A stretch of DNA of 36,359 bases from DASZUC01 sp035547775 (GCA_035547775.1 DASZUC010000021.1:1-36359); one strand, 5' to 3'. Counted from the stretch's first letter, positions 17,278-26,730 are shown. Notes: generated by a model not told the origin, from the sequence alone. A program made the numbers and translations.

Positions 17278-17625
17278 ATGTTAGCTCGAGCCCATCGTTT
17301 TCACGGTTATAATGCGCTCCGAGCAATCTATCAACGTGGTCAAACGGCTCGCGCTGGCCAACTTAACCTGAAATATAGTCAGCGTGAGGGTGCCCAGCCA
17401 ACTCGAGTAGCGGTGGTGGTCAGTCGCAAAGTCAGTAAGTCGGCAGTCGTACGCAACCGGATTCGTCGACGTATCTATGAGGGGGTCCGCCGCAGCCCCC
17501 AGTATGCTCCGACCGGCTGTAACCTGGTACTAACGGCCTATCATGAGCAGCTTGCCACTCTACCGGCGCCTGAACTACAGCGTCTGATTGACGATGTTTT
17601 GGCAAAAGTTACCGTAAGCATGTGA
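17278..17625 (+). CDS. rnpA: Ribonuclease P protein component
   Basis: 115 aa, normal for the family. The RNR signature is present as SAVVRNRIRRRIYEGVR (about 58-74), preceded by VAVVVSRKVSKSA. The protein binds the RNase P RNA and helps mature tRNA 5' ends. AAAGGG lies 6 nt before the ATG. It ends with TGA, which supports the standard code in this genome. Confidence 0.95.
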   Translation: MLARAHRFHGYNALRAIYQRGQTARAGQLNLKYSQREGAQPTRVAVVVSRKVSKSAVVRNRIRRRIYEGVRRSPQYAPTGCNLVLTAYHEQLATLPAPELQRLIDDVLAKVTVSM

Positions 17626-17651
17626 CAGAGCCGCCCCGGCTCCTGTATAGT
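17622..17651 (+). promoter_or_regulatory. Hairpin and possible promoter between rnpA and yidC
   Basis: GAGCCG-CCC-CGGCTC (17628-17642) forms a GC-rich stem that extends with flanking ACAG/CTGT. It lies inside the 18-bp spacer between a GTGACA (17622) and a TATAGT (17646-17651). The stem has no U-tract, so it may be an RNA processing or attenuation structure rather than a terminator; alternatively the two hexamers are a promoter for yidC-jag. Confidence 0.35.
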
Positions 17652-17677
17652 AGTACCGAAGAAAGTAGCGAGGCAGC

Positions 17678-18610
17678 ATGTTTACGACCATTATCGTCCA
17701 ACCGATCTTCAACCTGCTGGTGTTGATTTACGCGCTCTTGCCGGGCCATAACTTTGGTTTGAGCCTGATCATCTTCACTATAATCATTCGTTTGATTCTG
17801 TGGCCATTGGTGAAGAAACAACTCCACCAGGCTCGGGCAATGCGTGAACTGCAGCCTGAAATGAAGCGTATCAAGCAGGCGGCCAAGGGTGATCGACAAA
17901 AAGAATCAGTGATGTTGATGGAGTTGTATAAGGAACGGGGCATTAATCCTTTTGGCACCTTCCCCATCCTGATCATCCAGTTAATTGTATTGATCGGTCT
18001 GTATAGTGGTCTGCGCCGAGTTATCAATGATCCTCACCAACTTATTAGCTTTGCCTATCCAAGTCTGCAGCACTTGCCATGGCTCCAGTCGCTCTCACAC
18101 AATATTCACCTCTTCGACAATACCTTGTTTGGGGTTATCAACCTGAGCCGGTCGGCTCTTGGGACGGCTGGCGTTTATTGGCCGGCTATGCTAATTGTTT
18201 TGGGCAGTGCCGTGGCCCAGTACTTCCAAGCCCAACAGCTCATGCCCAAGAGTGATGATCAGCGCTCATTGCGTCAGATTTTGAAGTCAGCCGGTGAAGG
18301 CAAGCAAGCCGACCAAGCCGAAGTTAATGCCGCTGTTGGTCGCAGCACACGCTTCTTGTTACCGGTCATGATCTTCCTCTTTACGGTGCAGCTTGCCTCG
18401 GCACTGAGCTTGTACTGGTTTACGGGCGGCCTAGTAGCCTATATTCAGCAAGCAATTGTCTTAAAACGCGATGAGAAAGAAATGGAAACCACAGCCGACA
18501 AACCCAGTAAAGACGTGAGTGCTATTCCTGAAGCCGAAGTAGTTAAAACTACACCCAAGAAAAAGACCAAGAAGAAATCCACCGCTAAAACTAAGCGGAG
18601 GAAAAAATGA
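17678..18610 (+). CDS. yidC: Membrane protein insertase YidC/OxaI
   Basis: 310 aa, the short Gram-positive-type form without the large periplasmic domain. About five membrane segments: ~5-22, ~25-45 (with the conserved hydrophilic-groove Arg in IIIRLILWPLVKKQ), ~95-115, ~155-185 and ~225-255. A cytoplasmic Lys-rich hairpin follows the second segment, and the C-terminal tail is very basic (TPKKKTKKKSTAKTKRRKK), as in YidC proteins that bind ribosomes. It inserts proteins into the membrane. It overlaps jag by 4 nt. Confidence 0.93.
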   Translation: MFTTIIVQPIFNLLVLIYALLPGHNFGLSLIIFTIIIRLILWPLVKKQLHQARAMRELQPEMKRIKQAAKGDRQKESVMLMELYKERGINPFGTFPILIIQLIVLIGLYSGLRRVINDPHQLISFAYPSLQHLPWLQSLSHNIHLFDNTLFGVINLSRSALGTAGVYWPAMLIVLGSAVAQYFQAQQLMPKSDDQRSLRQILKSAGEGKQADQAEVNAAVGRSTRFLLPVMIFLFTVQLASALSLYWFTGGLVAYIQQAIVLKRDEKEMETTADKPSKDVSAIPEAEVVKTTPKKKTKKKSTAKTKRRKK

Positions 18611-19083
18611 TGAATGAGTCACTCGAAGAAGCCATTGTCTATGCCAAGAAATACCTCGAGGACTTATTGTCTTTCTTTGGTCTCAACACCGATGTGCATG
18701 CAACGAGCGACGATGAAGTCATTCAACTCAATGTGCCAAGCACGCATCTTAACGGCTTTTTAATTGGCCAGCACGGCGACAACATGCGTTCGCTGCAATA
18801 TCTGACCAGCACAGCACTCAAAAATAATGATTATACTCACAACCGCGTAAACGTCGACATTGCCGAGTATAAAAAACAGCGTGCCGATCGTTTACGTGAC
18901 AAAGCTGAAGCTTGGGTAAAGCAAGTGCGCGACAGTGGCGAGCCGATGGATCTTGACCCAATGAACGCTGCTGACCGTCGTGTAGTACACCAGCTGGCCG
19001 CTGACTATGGTCTAACTAGCGAATCGACCGGAGAAGGTCGCGAACGTCACATCGTTCTGAAGATCGAAGAAGCCAGTAAATAA
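18607..19083 (+). CDS. jag: Jag/KhpB-type RNA-binding protein (KH and R3H domains)
   Basis: 158 aa. A Jag-type KH domain is seen with FLIGQHGDNMRSLQYL (~50-65, IGxxG loop), followed by an R3H domain with MNAADRRVVHQLAADYG and a C-terminal GRERHIVLK strand. The N-terminal Jag-N domain of longer homologues is nearly absent. Jag/KhpB binds RNA and affects cell-wall synthesis and division in other bacteria. GGAGG lies just before the overlapping ATG ATG (18607 or 18610). Its stop is 1 nt from the convergent glycosyltransferase stop. Confidence 0.92.
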   Translation: MMNESLEEAIVYAKKYLEDLLSFFGLNTDVHATSDDEVIQLNVPSTHLNGFLIGQHGDNMRSLQYLTSTALKNNDYTHNRVNVDIAEYKKQRADRLRDKAEAWVKQVRDSGEPMDLDPMNAADRRVVHQLAADYGLTSESTGEGRERHIVLKIEEASK

Positions 19084-19084
19084 C

Positions 19085-20185
19085 TTATTGTTTGTCGGCG
19101 AGGACTTGCTCATAAAGGGCCAATGTTTGTTTGGCCATTGTCTGCCACGAATACTTCTTGGCTTGGGTGTGACCATTCTTGATGAGTTGTGCACGTAATT
19201 TTTTATCAGTTAAGACGTCATTGACTGCGGCTGCCATGGCCGATATATCATGAGGATCAAAGTAGTGGGCGGCTGCACCATACACTTCAGGTAAGCAGGT
19301 GGCGTTACTGGCCACCACCGGTGCACCGTGCAGCATAGCTTCCAGCCCGGGCAGGCCAAAGCCCTCGCTTAATGAAGGGAAGACGTACGCTGCACAATTC
19401 TCATACAACCAGCGTAATTGCCCCTCACTAATAAAGCCGGTGAACACAACGTTCTGGAGTTCGCGCGCTTGGACCGCAGCAGCAATGCGCCGATAGTTGG
19501 CATCAGTTTTACCCGCCAACACAAGCCTGAGGTCTGGCCGATCGACTTGCAGAACAGCAAAGGCTTCGAGTAACCGTTCAAGATTCTTGTGTGGTGTTGG
19601 CCGGCCAACATACATAATGAAGTCTTTACCAACGAGCTCCGATAGTGACTCAGCGGCTTCCACAATTGGATCAGCGGCTTCAAGGGTTACGATGACTTTA
19701 GCTGGATCGATGCCAGAAAATGCTACGAGGTCGTCTTTCACAAACTGGGTTGGTGTAAGCAAAGCTGTGGATTTGCGTGCTACGCGCTTGATGACCCAGC
19801 GATACACGCATTGTTTCACTTTGTATAGCACGGGATTTTTGTCTGGATTCTGGAAGCGAGTGGTAGTTAAATCGTGCACCGTGGTGACCGTTCGCCCACG
19901 ATACAGTACCGGCTGCTGAGTCATACCAAAGTGCACGAGATCAGCCGACAAGCCAGCCAACTGTTTTTTAAAACCAAGCTGTTCACCAAAAGTGAACTCC
20001 TTGTAAGTACATACCATCGCTTGAAAACGCGGATTACTTGGCCGCCAGCTTGTCATATCCTGTGGCTTTAAAAGAATAGTGTAATCGTGCTTTTGATCAA
20101 TCCGCTGCAAATAGTAGAGCAGCCGTTCTATGTAACGACCAGTGCTGGTACGCAATTCGCGAGCGTCAATAACTATCTTGCTCAT
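19085..20185 (-). CDS. Glycosyltransferase, GT4 family
   Basis: 366 aa, GT-B fold. The N-terminus starts KIVIDARELRTSTGRYIERLL. The C-terminal donor-binding half has FIMYVGRPTPHKNLERLLEAF, VFTGFISEGQL and the E-x7-E region SEGFGLPGLEAM with GAPVVASNATCLPEVYG, all typical of GT4 retaining enzymes. It likely transfers a sugar to a lipid-linked surface polymer. It is divergent from the ABC exporter genes across a 52-bp region containing facing -10 elements. Confidence 0.88.
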   Translation of the reverse strand: MSKIVIDARELRTSTGRYIERLLYYLQRIDQKHDYTILLKPQDMTSWRPSNPRFQAMVCTYKEFTFGEQLGFKKQLAGLSADLVHFGMTQQPVLYRGRTVTTVHDLTTTRFQNPDKNPVLYKVKQCVYRWVIKRVARKSTALLTPTQFVKDDLVAFSGIDPAKVIVTLEAADPIVEAAESLSELVGKDFIMYVGRPTPHKNLERLLEAFAVLQVDRPDLRLVLAGKTDANYRRIAAAVQARELQNVVFTGFISEGQLRWLYENCAAYVFPSLSEGFGLPGLEAMLHGAPVVASNATCLPEVYGAAAHYFDPHDISAMAAAVNDVLTDKKLRAQLIKNGHTQAKKYSWQTMAKQTLALYEQVLADKQ

Positions 20186-20214
20186 GTTTGGCTGGATGAA
20201 TAACTCCTGATCTT

Positions 20215-20224
20215 AGTATATAAT
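20215..20224. promoter_or_regulatory. Overlapping divergent -10 elements
   Basis: TATAAT (20219-20224, +) precedes the permease ATG at 20238 by 13 nt. TATACT on the minus strand (20220-20215) lies 29 nt before the glycosyltransferase start. The two -10s overlap by 2 bp, so the divergent promoters should exclude each other. No clear -35 was found for either. Confidence 0.45.
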
Positions 20225-20237
20225 AGAGAGTAACGAT

Positions 20238-21059
20238 ATGAGTTTCTTCAAACAGGCTAAACAGCGCTACCGCTATTCTATTATTCTGCTACGCGAGCTA
20301 GTGCGATACGACTTTAAAGTCCGCTATCAAAACTCAATTCTTGGCTATTTATGGTCGCTACTCCGACCTCTTTTCTACTTCCTGGTAATGTACGTCGTGT
20401 TTGTTAAGCTGCTGCGCATTGGTAGTGGTGTTCCGCACTGGCCAGTAGCATTGCTGCTCGGGTTGGTGATGTGGGAGTTTTTCAGCGAGGTGACCAAGCA
20501 GGGGCTGAAAGCTATTGTTAGCAACGGAGGATTAATCCGTAAAATTAACTTTCCTAAATACATCATTATGGTTTCAAGTAGTTTGTCGTCGCTCATTAAT
20601 CTATTACTCAACTTGGTGGTGGTGGCCTTCTTTGTGGTGCTCAACCACGTGCCATTGAGCTGGACGTATCTATTGATACCATTTTTTATTATTGAACTTT
20701 ATCTCTTCGCGCTGGGCATCTCGTTCTTGCTGGCTGCGTTGTACGTCAAATTCCGTGACCTCAGCTTCATTTGGGAAATAGTGATGCGTGCTGGCATGTA
20801 CGCTACGGCTGTGATGTTCCCAATGAGCCGCATCTTTCACGTGAGCCGTACCGCCGGTCAAGTCATGTTGCTGAGCCCAATTGCCCAGATTATTGAAGAC
20901 TCACGACACGAGCTGCTACCCCACACGATGAGTTCGTCGCGTCACCTGATGGGCAATGACCTGTTAATGCTTGTGCCACTTTCCTTAGTGGTTATCCTTT
21001 TGGCTTTCGGCGCCTGGTATTTCCGCCGCCGCTCACCTTATTTTGCGGAGGATGTCTAA
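20238..21059 (+). CDS. ABC-2 type polysaccharide export permease (Wzm/TagG-like)
   Basis: 273 aa with about six membrane segments. The N-terminal YDFKVRYQNSILGYLWSLLRPLFYFLVMYVVF is the classic start of TagG/RfbA/KpsM-type permeases, and the C-terminal SPIAQIIEDSRH is also typical. It exports a lipid-linked polysaccharide or teichoic-acid chain with the ATPase encoded next. Its TAA overlaps the ATG of that ATPase. Confidence 0.9.
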   Translation: MSFFKQAKQRYRYSIILLRELVRYDFKVRYQNSILGYLWSLLRPLFYFLVMYVVFVKLLRIGSGVPHWPVALLLGLVMWEFFSEVTKQGLKAIVSNGGLIRKINFPKYIIMVSSSLSSLINLLLNLVVVAFFVVLNHVPLSWTYLLIPFFIIELYLFALGISFLLAALYVKFRDLSFIWEIVMRAGMYATAVMFPMSRIFHVSRTAGQVMLLSPIAQIIEDSRHELLPHTMSSSRHLMGNDLLMLVPLSLVVILLAFGAWYFRRRSPYFAEDV

Positions 21060-22246
21060 TGTCAAAGCTGCCTGACGATATCGCCATTCGAGTGCACAAT
21101 ATTCATAAAGAGTTTCACTTGCCTCATGAAAATGCTGACTCCATTAAGGAGCGGGTGATTACTGTATTCCATAAGAAAGATAAGGGCGTCGATATTCACC
21201 GGGCGCTACGCGGTGTCAGCTTTGACATTAAAAAAGGCGAATTTTTTGGTGTGGTTGGTCGCAACGGTAGTGGTAAAAGCACCCTACTTAAGCTCATTGC
21301 CAACATCTATGCGCCAACTTCCGGTACTAGTGATTACCAGGGTAAACTAGTTGCCTTTATTGAGCTGGGTGTGGGCTTTAATGTGCAGCTTTCAGGCAAA
21401 GACAACGTGTACCTCAATGGCGCCATGCTTGGTTTCTCGCGTAAAGAAATTGATGCTATGTATGACGAGATTGTCGCCTTTGCGGAGCTCGATAAATTCA
21501 TGCACCAGAAGCTTAAGAATTACAGTAGTGGCATGAAAGTTCGCCTAGCCTTCTCGGTGGCGATTCGGGCCAAGGCCGACATTCTGATCTTGGACGAAGT
21601 GCTAGCTGTCGGTGACGCGGCTTTTAAGCGCAAGTGCTACGACTATTTCCGTAACCTCAAAGAAGAGCACAAAACCATTGTCTTGGTGAGTCACAGCATG
21701 GGTCTAATCAAAGAATATTGTGACCGAGCCATTCTGATTGAAGATGGAAAAATTGCTTATGAAGGTGATGCCGAAGAGGTGGCCGACAAATATAATGAGC
21801 TCTTTGGCCCCAACATTAATAATGAAGCAGCTGGTACTGATGCGGTTGTTGAGCTCGTAGACTGCCGGGCTAAGTTCTCTGAAGATAAAATAGACATTGA
21901 AGCTGAGTTCAGATCCAAGGAAACGATTAAGGGTGCCGTACTTGTCACAAAACTGACAAGAGGGCGACACACCTTGGCGGGTACTAACTCAGAACGTCTT
22001 GGTTTTCCATCAGGAATTGACTTTGAAAAAGATAAACCAGTGTCCGTTAAGATAACCCTGGAGAACAATATTGTTGCCACCGCCTTTGATCTAGGATTTA
22101 CTCTTAAGTCAAAAGACGGAATGCATAATTACGGCTTTTGGCTGAATGTCATTAGCTACGAGAGTGGCTCAGAATCCACTGGTTTCCCGGTGGAAATGGC
22201 GGGCAAAATGGAAATCGGTGCCAAGCCAAAACTTGTGAAGAAGTAA
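21059..22246 (+). CDS. ABC transporter ATPase with Wzt-like C-terminal domain (TagH/Wzt-like)
   Basis: 395 aa. The nucleotide-binding domain has Walker A GRNGSGKST at 67-75, signature YSSGMKVRLAFSVA and Walker B ADILILDEVLAVGD, with the SFDIKKGEFFGVVGRNGSGK pattern of the polysaccharide-export (KpsT/Wzt/TagH) subfamily. Residues ~255-395 form an extra domain, probably a beta-sandwich like the Wzt C-terminal domain that recognises the polymer's non-reducing end. Such a domain implies that export depends on a terminal modification, for which the pyruvyl transferases downstream are candidates. Confidence 0.9.
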   Translation: MSKLPDDIAIRVHNIHKEFHLPHENADSIKERVITVFHKKDKGVDIHRALRGVSFDIKKGEFFGVVGRNGSGKSTLLKLIANIYAPTSGTSDYQGKLVAFIELGVGFNVQLSGKDNVYLNGAMLGFSRKEIDAMYDEIVAFAELDKFMHQKLKNYSSGMKVRLAFSVAIRAKADILILDEVLAVGDAAFKRKCYDYFRNLKEEHKTIVLVSHSMGLIKEYCDRAILIEDGKIAYEGDAEEVADKYNELFGPNINNEAAGTDAVVELVDCRAKFSEDKIDIEAEFRSKETIKGAVLVTKLTRGRHTLAGTNSERLGFPSGIDFEKDKPVSVKITLENNIVATAFDLGFTLKSKDGMHNYGFWLNVISYESGSESTGFPVEMAGKMEIGAKPKLVKK

Positions 22247-22263
22247 GCCGCAAAAGGGAGCGC

Positions 22264-24591
22264 ATGAACACAGACCCCACCATCTCGGTCATCATGCCAC
22301 TCTACAATGTTGGCCGTTACGTCGCACAGGCTATCGACAGTGTGCTTGGCCAGACCATTGGCCTTGAGGGTATTGAAATTATTCTAGTCAATGATGGCAG
22401 CACCGATGACACTGAAGTCATTTGCAAATCATACACCGAGCGTTACCCGGACAACATCTATTATTACAACCAGACCAACCAAGGCGTCAGTGCCGCGCGC
22501 AATGCTGGACTCAAAGTAGCTCGTGGTCGCTATATTAACTTCTTAGATGCCGACGATATGTGGGCCAAAGATGCTTTCAAGAAAGCCGTGGCATTACTAG
22601 ACATAGATCAAACCATTGATCTTGTGGCAGCGAAGGTTAAGTTCTTCGATCGCTCTATCGATGAGCACCCATTGAATTATAAGTTCACAGCCGATCGAGT
22701 TATTGATGTGAATGATGAGCCCGACAGTCCCATCATGCATCTAATTAGTTGTGTCGTACGCCGAGAGGCATTGGCTCACAGAACCTTTGATACACGATTG
22801 GCTATTGCTGAAGACTCCAAACTACTTAACGAAATCTTAGTCGACAAGAAACGCTACGGCGCCTTGGCCAGCACCCACTATAACTACCGCAAACGCAGCA
22901 ACAACAGTTCGGCCATAGATGGCGGCCAGCAGAGGAAAGATTATTATCTGAAGACCCCCGTCTTGGCTTATGAAGCCATCGCTAATCAATGGATGGTTGA
23001 TGGTCAGCTGCACCCGTACATGCAATATGTGCTGCTCTACGATTTTTCATATCGCATTAGTGGCGCGCCTTATCAACTATTGAGCGACGCCGAAGAGAAA
23101 GCCTATGCCCAAACTATGCTTGGCTTATTGAAACGAATCAGCCCCGAACGTATCAAAACCAGCCGCTGGTATTCAGAAAGTCAAAAAGCGTATTTACTCT
23201 CAGCTCGAGAGAAGCCGATGATTACTCACTTTGGCTTTATTGACCACGTTACCAAAGGGGCAATAGTCAAACACCCACTATTGAACATTCTATGTAACTG
23301 GCGCTTTAAAAAATCGCTCGAACAATGCCACAAACTACGGCGCTACAATCTTAGCCAACTCTCCGTTCGGGGTAGGCTGCTGGAATATGCCAAGCCGTGG
23401 TTGATTATTGGTGAAGCCGTGCTTGATATACCAAGAGCGCTGCTACTGCGCATGGCTTCTGCTATCGATCGACACACGAAATCGCGTGAATTGTGGCTTG
23501 TTAGTGACCGCGTCATGGCGGCAGGGGATAATGGTGAAGCGCTGTTCCGTTATATCCAAACCCAGCAGCCAGAGGCTAAGGTTTACTTTGCTCTATCTAA
23601 AAAATCTGCTGACTATACACGCCTCCAACAGATTGGACCAACCATTAATTATGGCAGCTGGAAATACTTAGTTACATTTCTCTTGGCAGACAAAATCATC
23701 TCGTCTCATGCGGACATCGAGACGACTAATCCATTCCTGCGCAATCTCGATCATTACCAAGACCTCATCCACCACGATTTCGTTTTCTTGCAGCACGGCG
23801 TCATATCAAATGACCTATCGGGCTGGCTCAACAAAAAAGATAAGCAGATCAAACTATTCATTACCAGCTCCAAGGTTGAGCATGACGCTATTGTGCACAA
23901 TCCGGCCTACGGTTATGCAGCAGCGGAGGTACCAACAACCGGCCTGGCACGCTGGGATTTGCTCGAGAATGGTCCGCAGAACAAAATTGTCATTGCCCCT
24001 ACTTTTCGAGCTAGTTTACTCAAAACCCCCACCAATAAAAACGGTGTGCGGGCCTACGACCCAAGCTTTAAACAGTCTGATTACTTTCAGTTTTATGATC
24101 GACTTATGCATGACGAACGCCTTGCCAAAGCGCTCGCAGACAGCAAAATGACCGGAGAGTTTTACCTACACCCAAACTTTGCTCAACAGGCCAGCGATTT
24201 TCAGGCGAGCGATCAGATTAGTATTGCTGATTTCCCCTACAATTACCAACAGGCTATCTCGACAGGTAATCTACTGGTCAGCGATTATTCCAGCGTAACG
24301 TACGATTTTGCTTATTTATACAAGCCTGTCATCTATGCACAGTTCGATGAACAGCAGTTTTATCAAGGCCATTCTTACACTAAAGGCCATTTTTTCAGTT
24401 ATCAGAAAGATGGTTTTGGCCCAGTTTGCTCGGATTATGAGTCAACCGTGGAAGCCATTATCAAAGCAGTGCAGGGTGGCTGTAAACTGAGCCCAGTCTA
24501 CCGCAAGCGTATCGACGACTACTTTACACATCACGATCGTCACAATTGCCAGCGAATATATGAAGCCATCCTCGGGATGAGTAAGCTATAA
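22264..24591 (+). CDS. GT2 glycosyltransferase fused to a TagF-like glycerophosphotransferase
   Basis: 775 aa. Residues 1-~220 are a GT2 fold (VSVIMPLYNVGRYVAQ-like start, EIILVNDGSTDDT, GRYINFLDADDMW). Residues ~400-775 match the CDP-glycerol glycerophosphotransferase family: RELWLVSDR, HHDFVFLQHGVISNDLSGW, HPNF and VSDYSSVTYDFAYLYKPVIY. TagF/TagB-type enzymes transfer (poly)ol-phosphate from a CDP donor to build teichoic-acid chains. GGGAG 3 nt before the ATG may be the ribosome site. The fusion suggests an alternating sugar and polyol-phosphate backbone. Confidence 0.87.
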   Translation: MNTDPTISVIMPLYNVGRYVAQAIDSVLGQTIGLEGIEIILVNDGSTDDTEVICKSYTERYPDNIYYYNQTNQGVSAARNAGLKVARGRYINFLDADDMWAKDAFKKAVALLDIDQTIDLVAAKVKFFDRSIDEHPLNYKFTADRVIDVNDEPDSPIMHLISCVVRREALAHRTFDTRLAIAEDSKLLNEILVDKKRYGALASTHYNYRKRSNNSSAIDGGQQRKDYYLKTPVLAYEAIANQWMVDGQLHPYMQYVLLYDFSYRISGAPYQLLSDAEEKAYAQTMLGLLKRISPERIKTSRWYSESQKAYLLSAREKPMITHFGFIDHVTKGAIVKHPLLNILCNWRFKKSLEQCHKLRRYNLSQLSVRGRLLEYAKPWLIIGEAVLDIPRALLLRMASAIDRHTKSRELWLVSDRVMAAGDNGEALFRYIQTQQPEAKVYFALSKKSADYTRLQQIGPTINYGSWKYLVTFLLADKIISSHADIETTNPFLRNLDHYQDLIHHDFVFLQHGVISNDLSGWLNKKDKQIKLFITSSKVEHDAIVHNPAYGYAAAEVPTTGLARWDLLENGPQNKIVIAPTFRASLLKTPTNKNGVRAYDPSFKQSDYFQFYDRLMHDERLAKALADSKMTGEFYLHPNFAQQASDFQASDQISIADFPYNYQQAISTGNLLVSDYSSVTYDFAYLYKPVIYAQFDEQQFYQGHSYTKGHFFSYQKDGFGPVCSDYESTVEAIIKAVQGGCKLSPVYRKRIDDYFTHHDRHNCQRIYEAILGMSKL

Positions 24592-24592
24592 T
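24587..24592 (+). promoter_or_regulatory. TATAAT 6 nt before a GTG start
   Basis: TATAAT lies across the stop codon of the GT2-TagF gene and is followed after 6 nt by GTG at 24599. No ribosome site separates them. This fits an internal leaderless promoter; the -35 is not clear. Confidence 0.4.
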
Positions 24593-24598
24593 AACGCT

Positions 24599-25477
24599 GT
24601 GGCTAACATTGCAATCATTACCCGCACCAAAGACCGCCCTGTATTTTTGCGCCGGGCGCTTAAATCGGTGAGTTCTCAAAGCTATACAGACTATGAGCAT
24701 GTGATTATAAACGATAATGGTGACCAAGCTGCCGTGGAAAAGGCCGTAACGGCTGTTGACGAATCACGTCGCGCCAAAATTACTGTTATTCATCGCGATA
24801 CTCCCAGCGCTGGTCCTGATACTATTTTCACCGAGTCTGTCGATCTGACGAAATCGAACTATGTTGTCATTCACGACGACGACGACAGCTGGCACCCTGA
24901 CTTCTTAGCTCGTACTACTACCTATCTAGATGAGCACCCTAATCTTGGCGGGGTCGTCACACGCACCGATAAGGTTATTGAACGGGTTGAAGGAGATGGC
25001 GTAAAAACAATTAAAACCTTCCAGCTGATGCCGGAAGTGAAGGTGATTAATCTCTACCGCCAATGCGTCGATAATCAACTGACTCCGATTGCCTTTGTGT
25101 ATCGCCGCCAGGCCTATGAAGCCGTTGGTAAGTACGACAGCAGCTTGCCCGTTTGTGGCGACTGGGAATTCGGCATTCGTTTGCTCCAGCAATATGATGT
25201 AGATTTTCTCGATCCAGGTTACGCGCTGGCTTATTATCACCATCGCCAACTACCCAAGCACGGCCGTGGCGATAATAGTTTTGCCGCTTTTGACCATCGC
25301 TACTACGTGAATCTGATTATGAATCGCTACCTACGCCAAGAATTGAAGGAAGGGAAGTTGGGCGTGGGCTATATTATGAACCAAGCCCGCTACAATCAAT
25401 CATCGTTAGCCCAGATGATCAAACGCCTCCTGCCACGTCGGGTTTCTAACCTGCTAAAGAACCGAGTTAGCTCGTAA
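24599..25477 (+). CDS. Glycosyltransferase, GT2 family
   Basis: 292 aa, GT-A fold: IAIITRTKDRPVFLRRALKS start, HVIINDNGDQ and VVIHDDDDSWHPDF (the DxD-type metal site). Met is encoded by GTG at 24599, 7 nt after the previous stop. C-terminal residues include CGDWEFGIRLL and HHRQLPKHGRGDNS, where the family acceptor region lies. It likely adds one sugar to the exported polymer; the substrate cannot be read from sequence. Confidence 0.85.
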   Translation: MANIAIITRTKDRPVFLRRALKSVSSQSYTDYEHVIINDNGDQAAVEKAVTAVDESRRAKITVIHRDTPSAGPDTIFTESVDLTKSNYVVIHDDDDSWHPDFLARTTTYLDEHPNLGGVVTRTDKVIERVEGDGVKTIKTFQLMPEVKVINLYRQCVDNQLTPIAFVYRRQAYEAVGKYDSSLPVCGDWEFGIRLLQQYDVDFLDPGYALAYYHHRQLPKHGRGDNSFAAFDHRYYVNLIMNRYLRQELKEGKLGVGYIMNQARYNQSSLAQMIKRLLPRRVSNLLKNRVSS

Positions 25478-25485
25478 GTCTCCGC

Positions 25486-26730
25486 ATGAACAAAGTCTTT
25501 AAAGTTGGCTTGGTTTACATCAACACCAACAATATTGGCGACATTGTCATTTTTGATACCACCAAATATCTGATTAAAAAATCACTGGCTTCGATGGGCA
25601 TCGATAACTACAAAATTGTGCCGATTGATATGGGTGAGCGTGTGGCTGGGCAGAGTGATTGGCCGGAAACATTTGCGGCAGAACAAGCCAAGCAATACGC
25701 TGATGCTCCAGAATTTGTACGAGAATGGAAATCCACGAAACTGTATTACTACTTTCAGCAAAACGAATTGCCGAAACTCGATGTACTCGATCTAATTGTA
25801 TTCGCTGGCGGCGGGTTGATTAAATTTCACCAGCAATACTTTCATATGTATATTGACGAAGTTACGGCGGTTGCGGAACGTGAGCGCATACCGGTCATCT
25901 TTAACGCTGTAGGTATTGAAGGCTATGACAAAAGTGACCCACGCTGCCAGTGCTTGGAAGCCGCCTTGCACCGTTCGTGTGTGAAAGCTATCTCCACTCG
26001 CGATAATTTAGCCATGCTGCAGCAGAGCTATTTGGCGACCAGCCGCCTTACAGCCACATTGGTATCAGATCCAGCGCTATGGGTGAAGGAGGCTTATGAA
26101 ATAACTGCCGGTGAGCGTCAAGCTGTTGGCCTGGGAGTTATTCGTCCTGAGATCTTTTCACTGTACGGAGTTGAAGCACCCCGCGAAGCTTTCCTCAAGT
26201 TTTACAAAATGATTATCACAGCTCTCGAAAAAGAAGGCGTGGAATACAAGCTATTCACGAATGGTGCGCGTCGTGATCACCGTTTTATCGAGGAGATTCG
26301 GCTGTACATGCGTCGCGGCGAGAAGTTTAATGATCACGTTGAGAAAATTCCTAAAAACGGCAAGGCTTTGGCCACTATTATCAATAGCTATTCACGACTC
26401 TTAACCTGCCGTATGCATGCTGCGGTTATCGCCTATGCGCTGAACATTCCTGCTGTGAGCGTGGTCTGGAATAAGAAGCTGGAGTATTTTGCTGAACTTA
26501 CTGAACAGCCCGATAATCTTATTTTTAGTAAAGACTTTGAAGACAAATCCCTAGTCATGAAGAAAATCCTGGAGAGCTCAGCTCCAGGTGTCAACGAAGC
26601 TTACAAAAATAGCGACTACGATTTTATTCGTAAGTACATCAAGCGCTACTACCGCCGACGTTACGTAGTGAAGGGTATGCGCTACGGTAGGGCCTTGAAG
26701 CATAAAATGACAACAAAGTCGGCGCGCTGA
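25486..26730 (+). CDS. Polysaccharide pyruvyl transferase family protein
   Basis: 414 aa. The N-terminal NTNNIGDIVIFDTTKYLI and the LIVFAGGGLIKFH segment fit the polysaccharide pyruvyl transferase family (CsaB/WcaK/EpsI type). The C-terminal SYSRLLTCRMHAAVIAYALNIPAVSVVW is its conserved R/H-M-H motif. The family mostly adds ketal-linked pyruvate from phosphoenolpyruvate to sugars, giving negative charge; some members have other roles. It starts 8 nt after the GT2 stop without a good ribosome site. Confidence 0.82.
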   Translation: MNKVFKVGLVYINTNNIGDIVIFDTTKYLIKKSLASMGIDNYKIVPIDMGERVAGQSDWPETFAAEQAKQYADAPEFVREWKSTKLYYYFQQNELPKLDVLDLIVFAGGGLIKFHQQYFHMYIDEVTAVAERERIPVIFNAVGIEGYDKSDPRCQCLEAALHRSCVKAISTRDNLAMLQQSYLATSRLTATLVSDPALWVKEAYEITAGERQAVGLGVIRPEIFSLYGVEAPREAFLKFYKMIITALEKEGVEYKLFTNGARRDHRFIEEIRLYMRRGEKFNDHVEKIPKNGKALATIINSYSRLLTCRMHAAVIAYALNIPAVSVVWNKKLEYFAELTEQPDNLIFSKDFEDKSLVMKKILESSAPGVNEAYKNSDYDFIRKYIKRYYRRRYVVKGMRYGRALKHKMTTKSAR

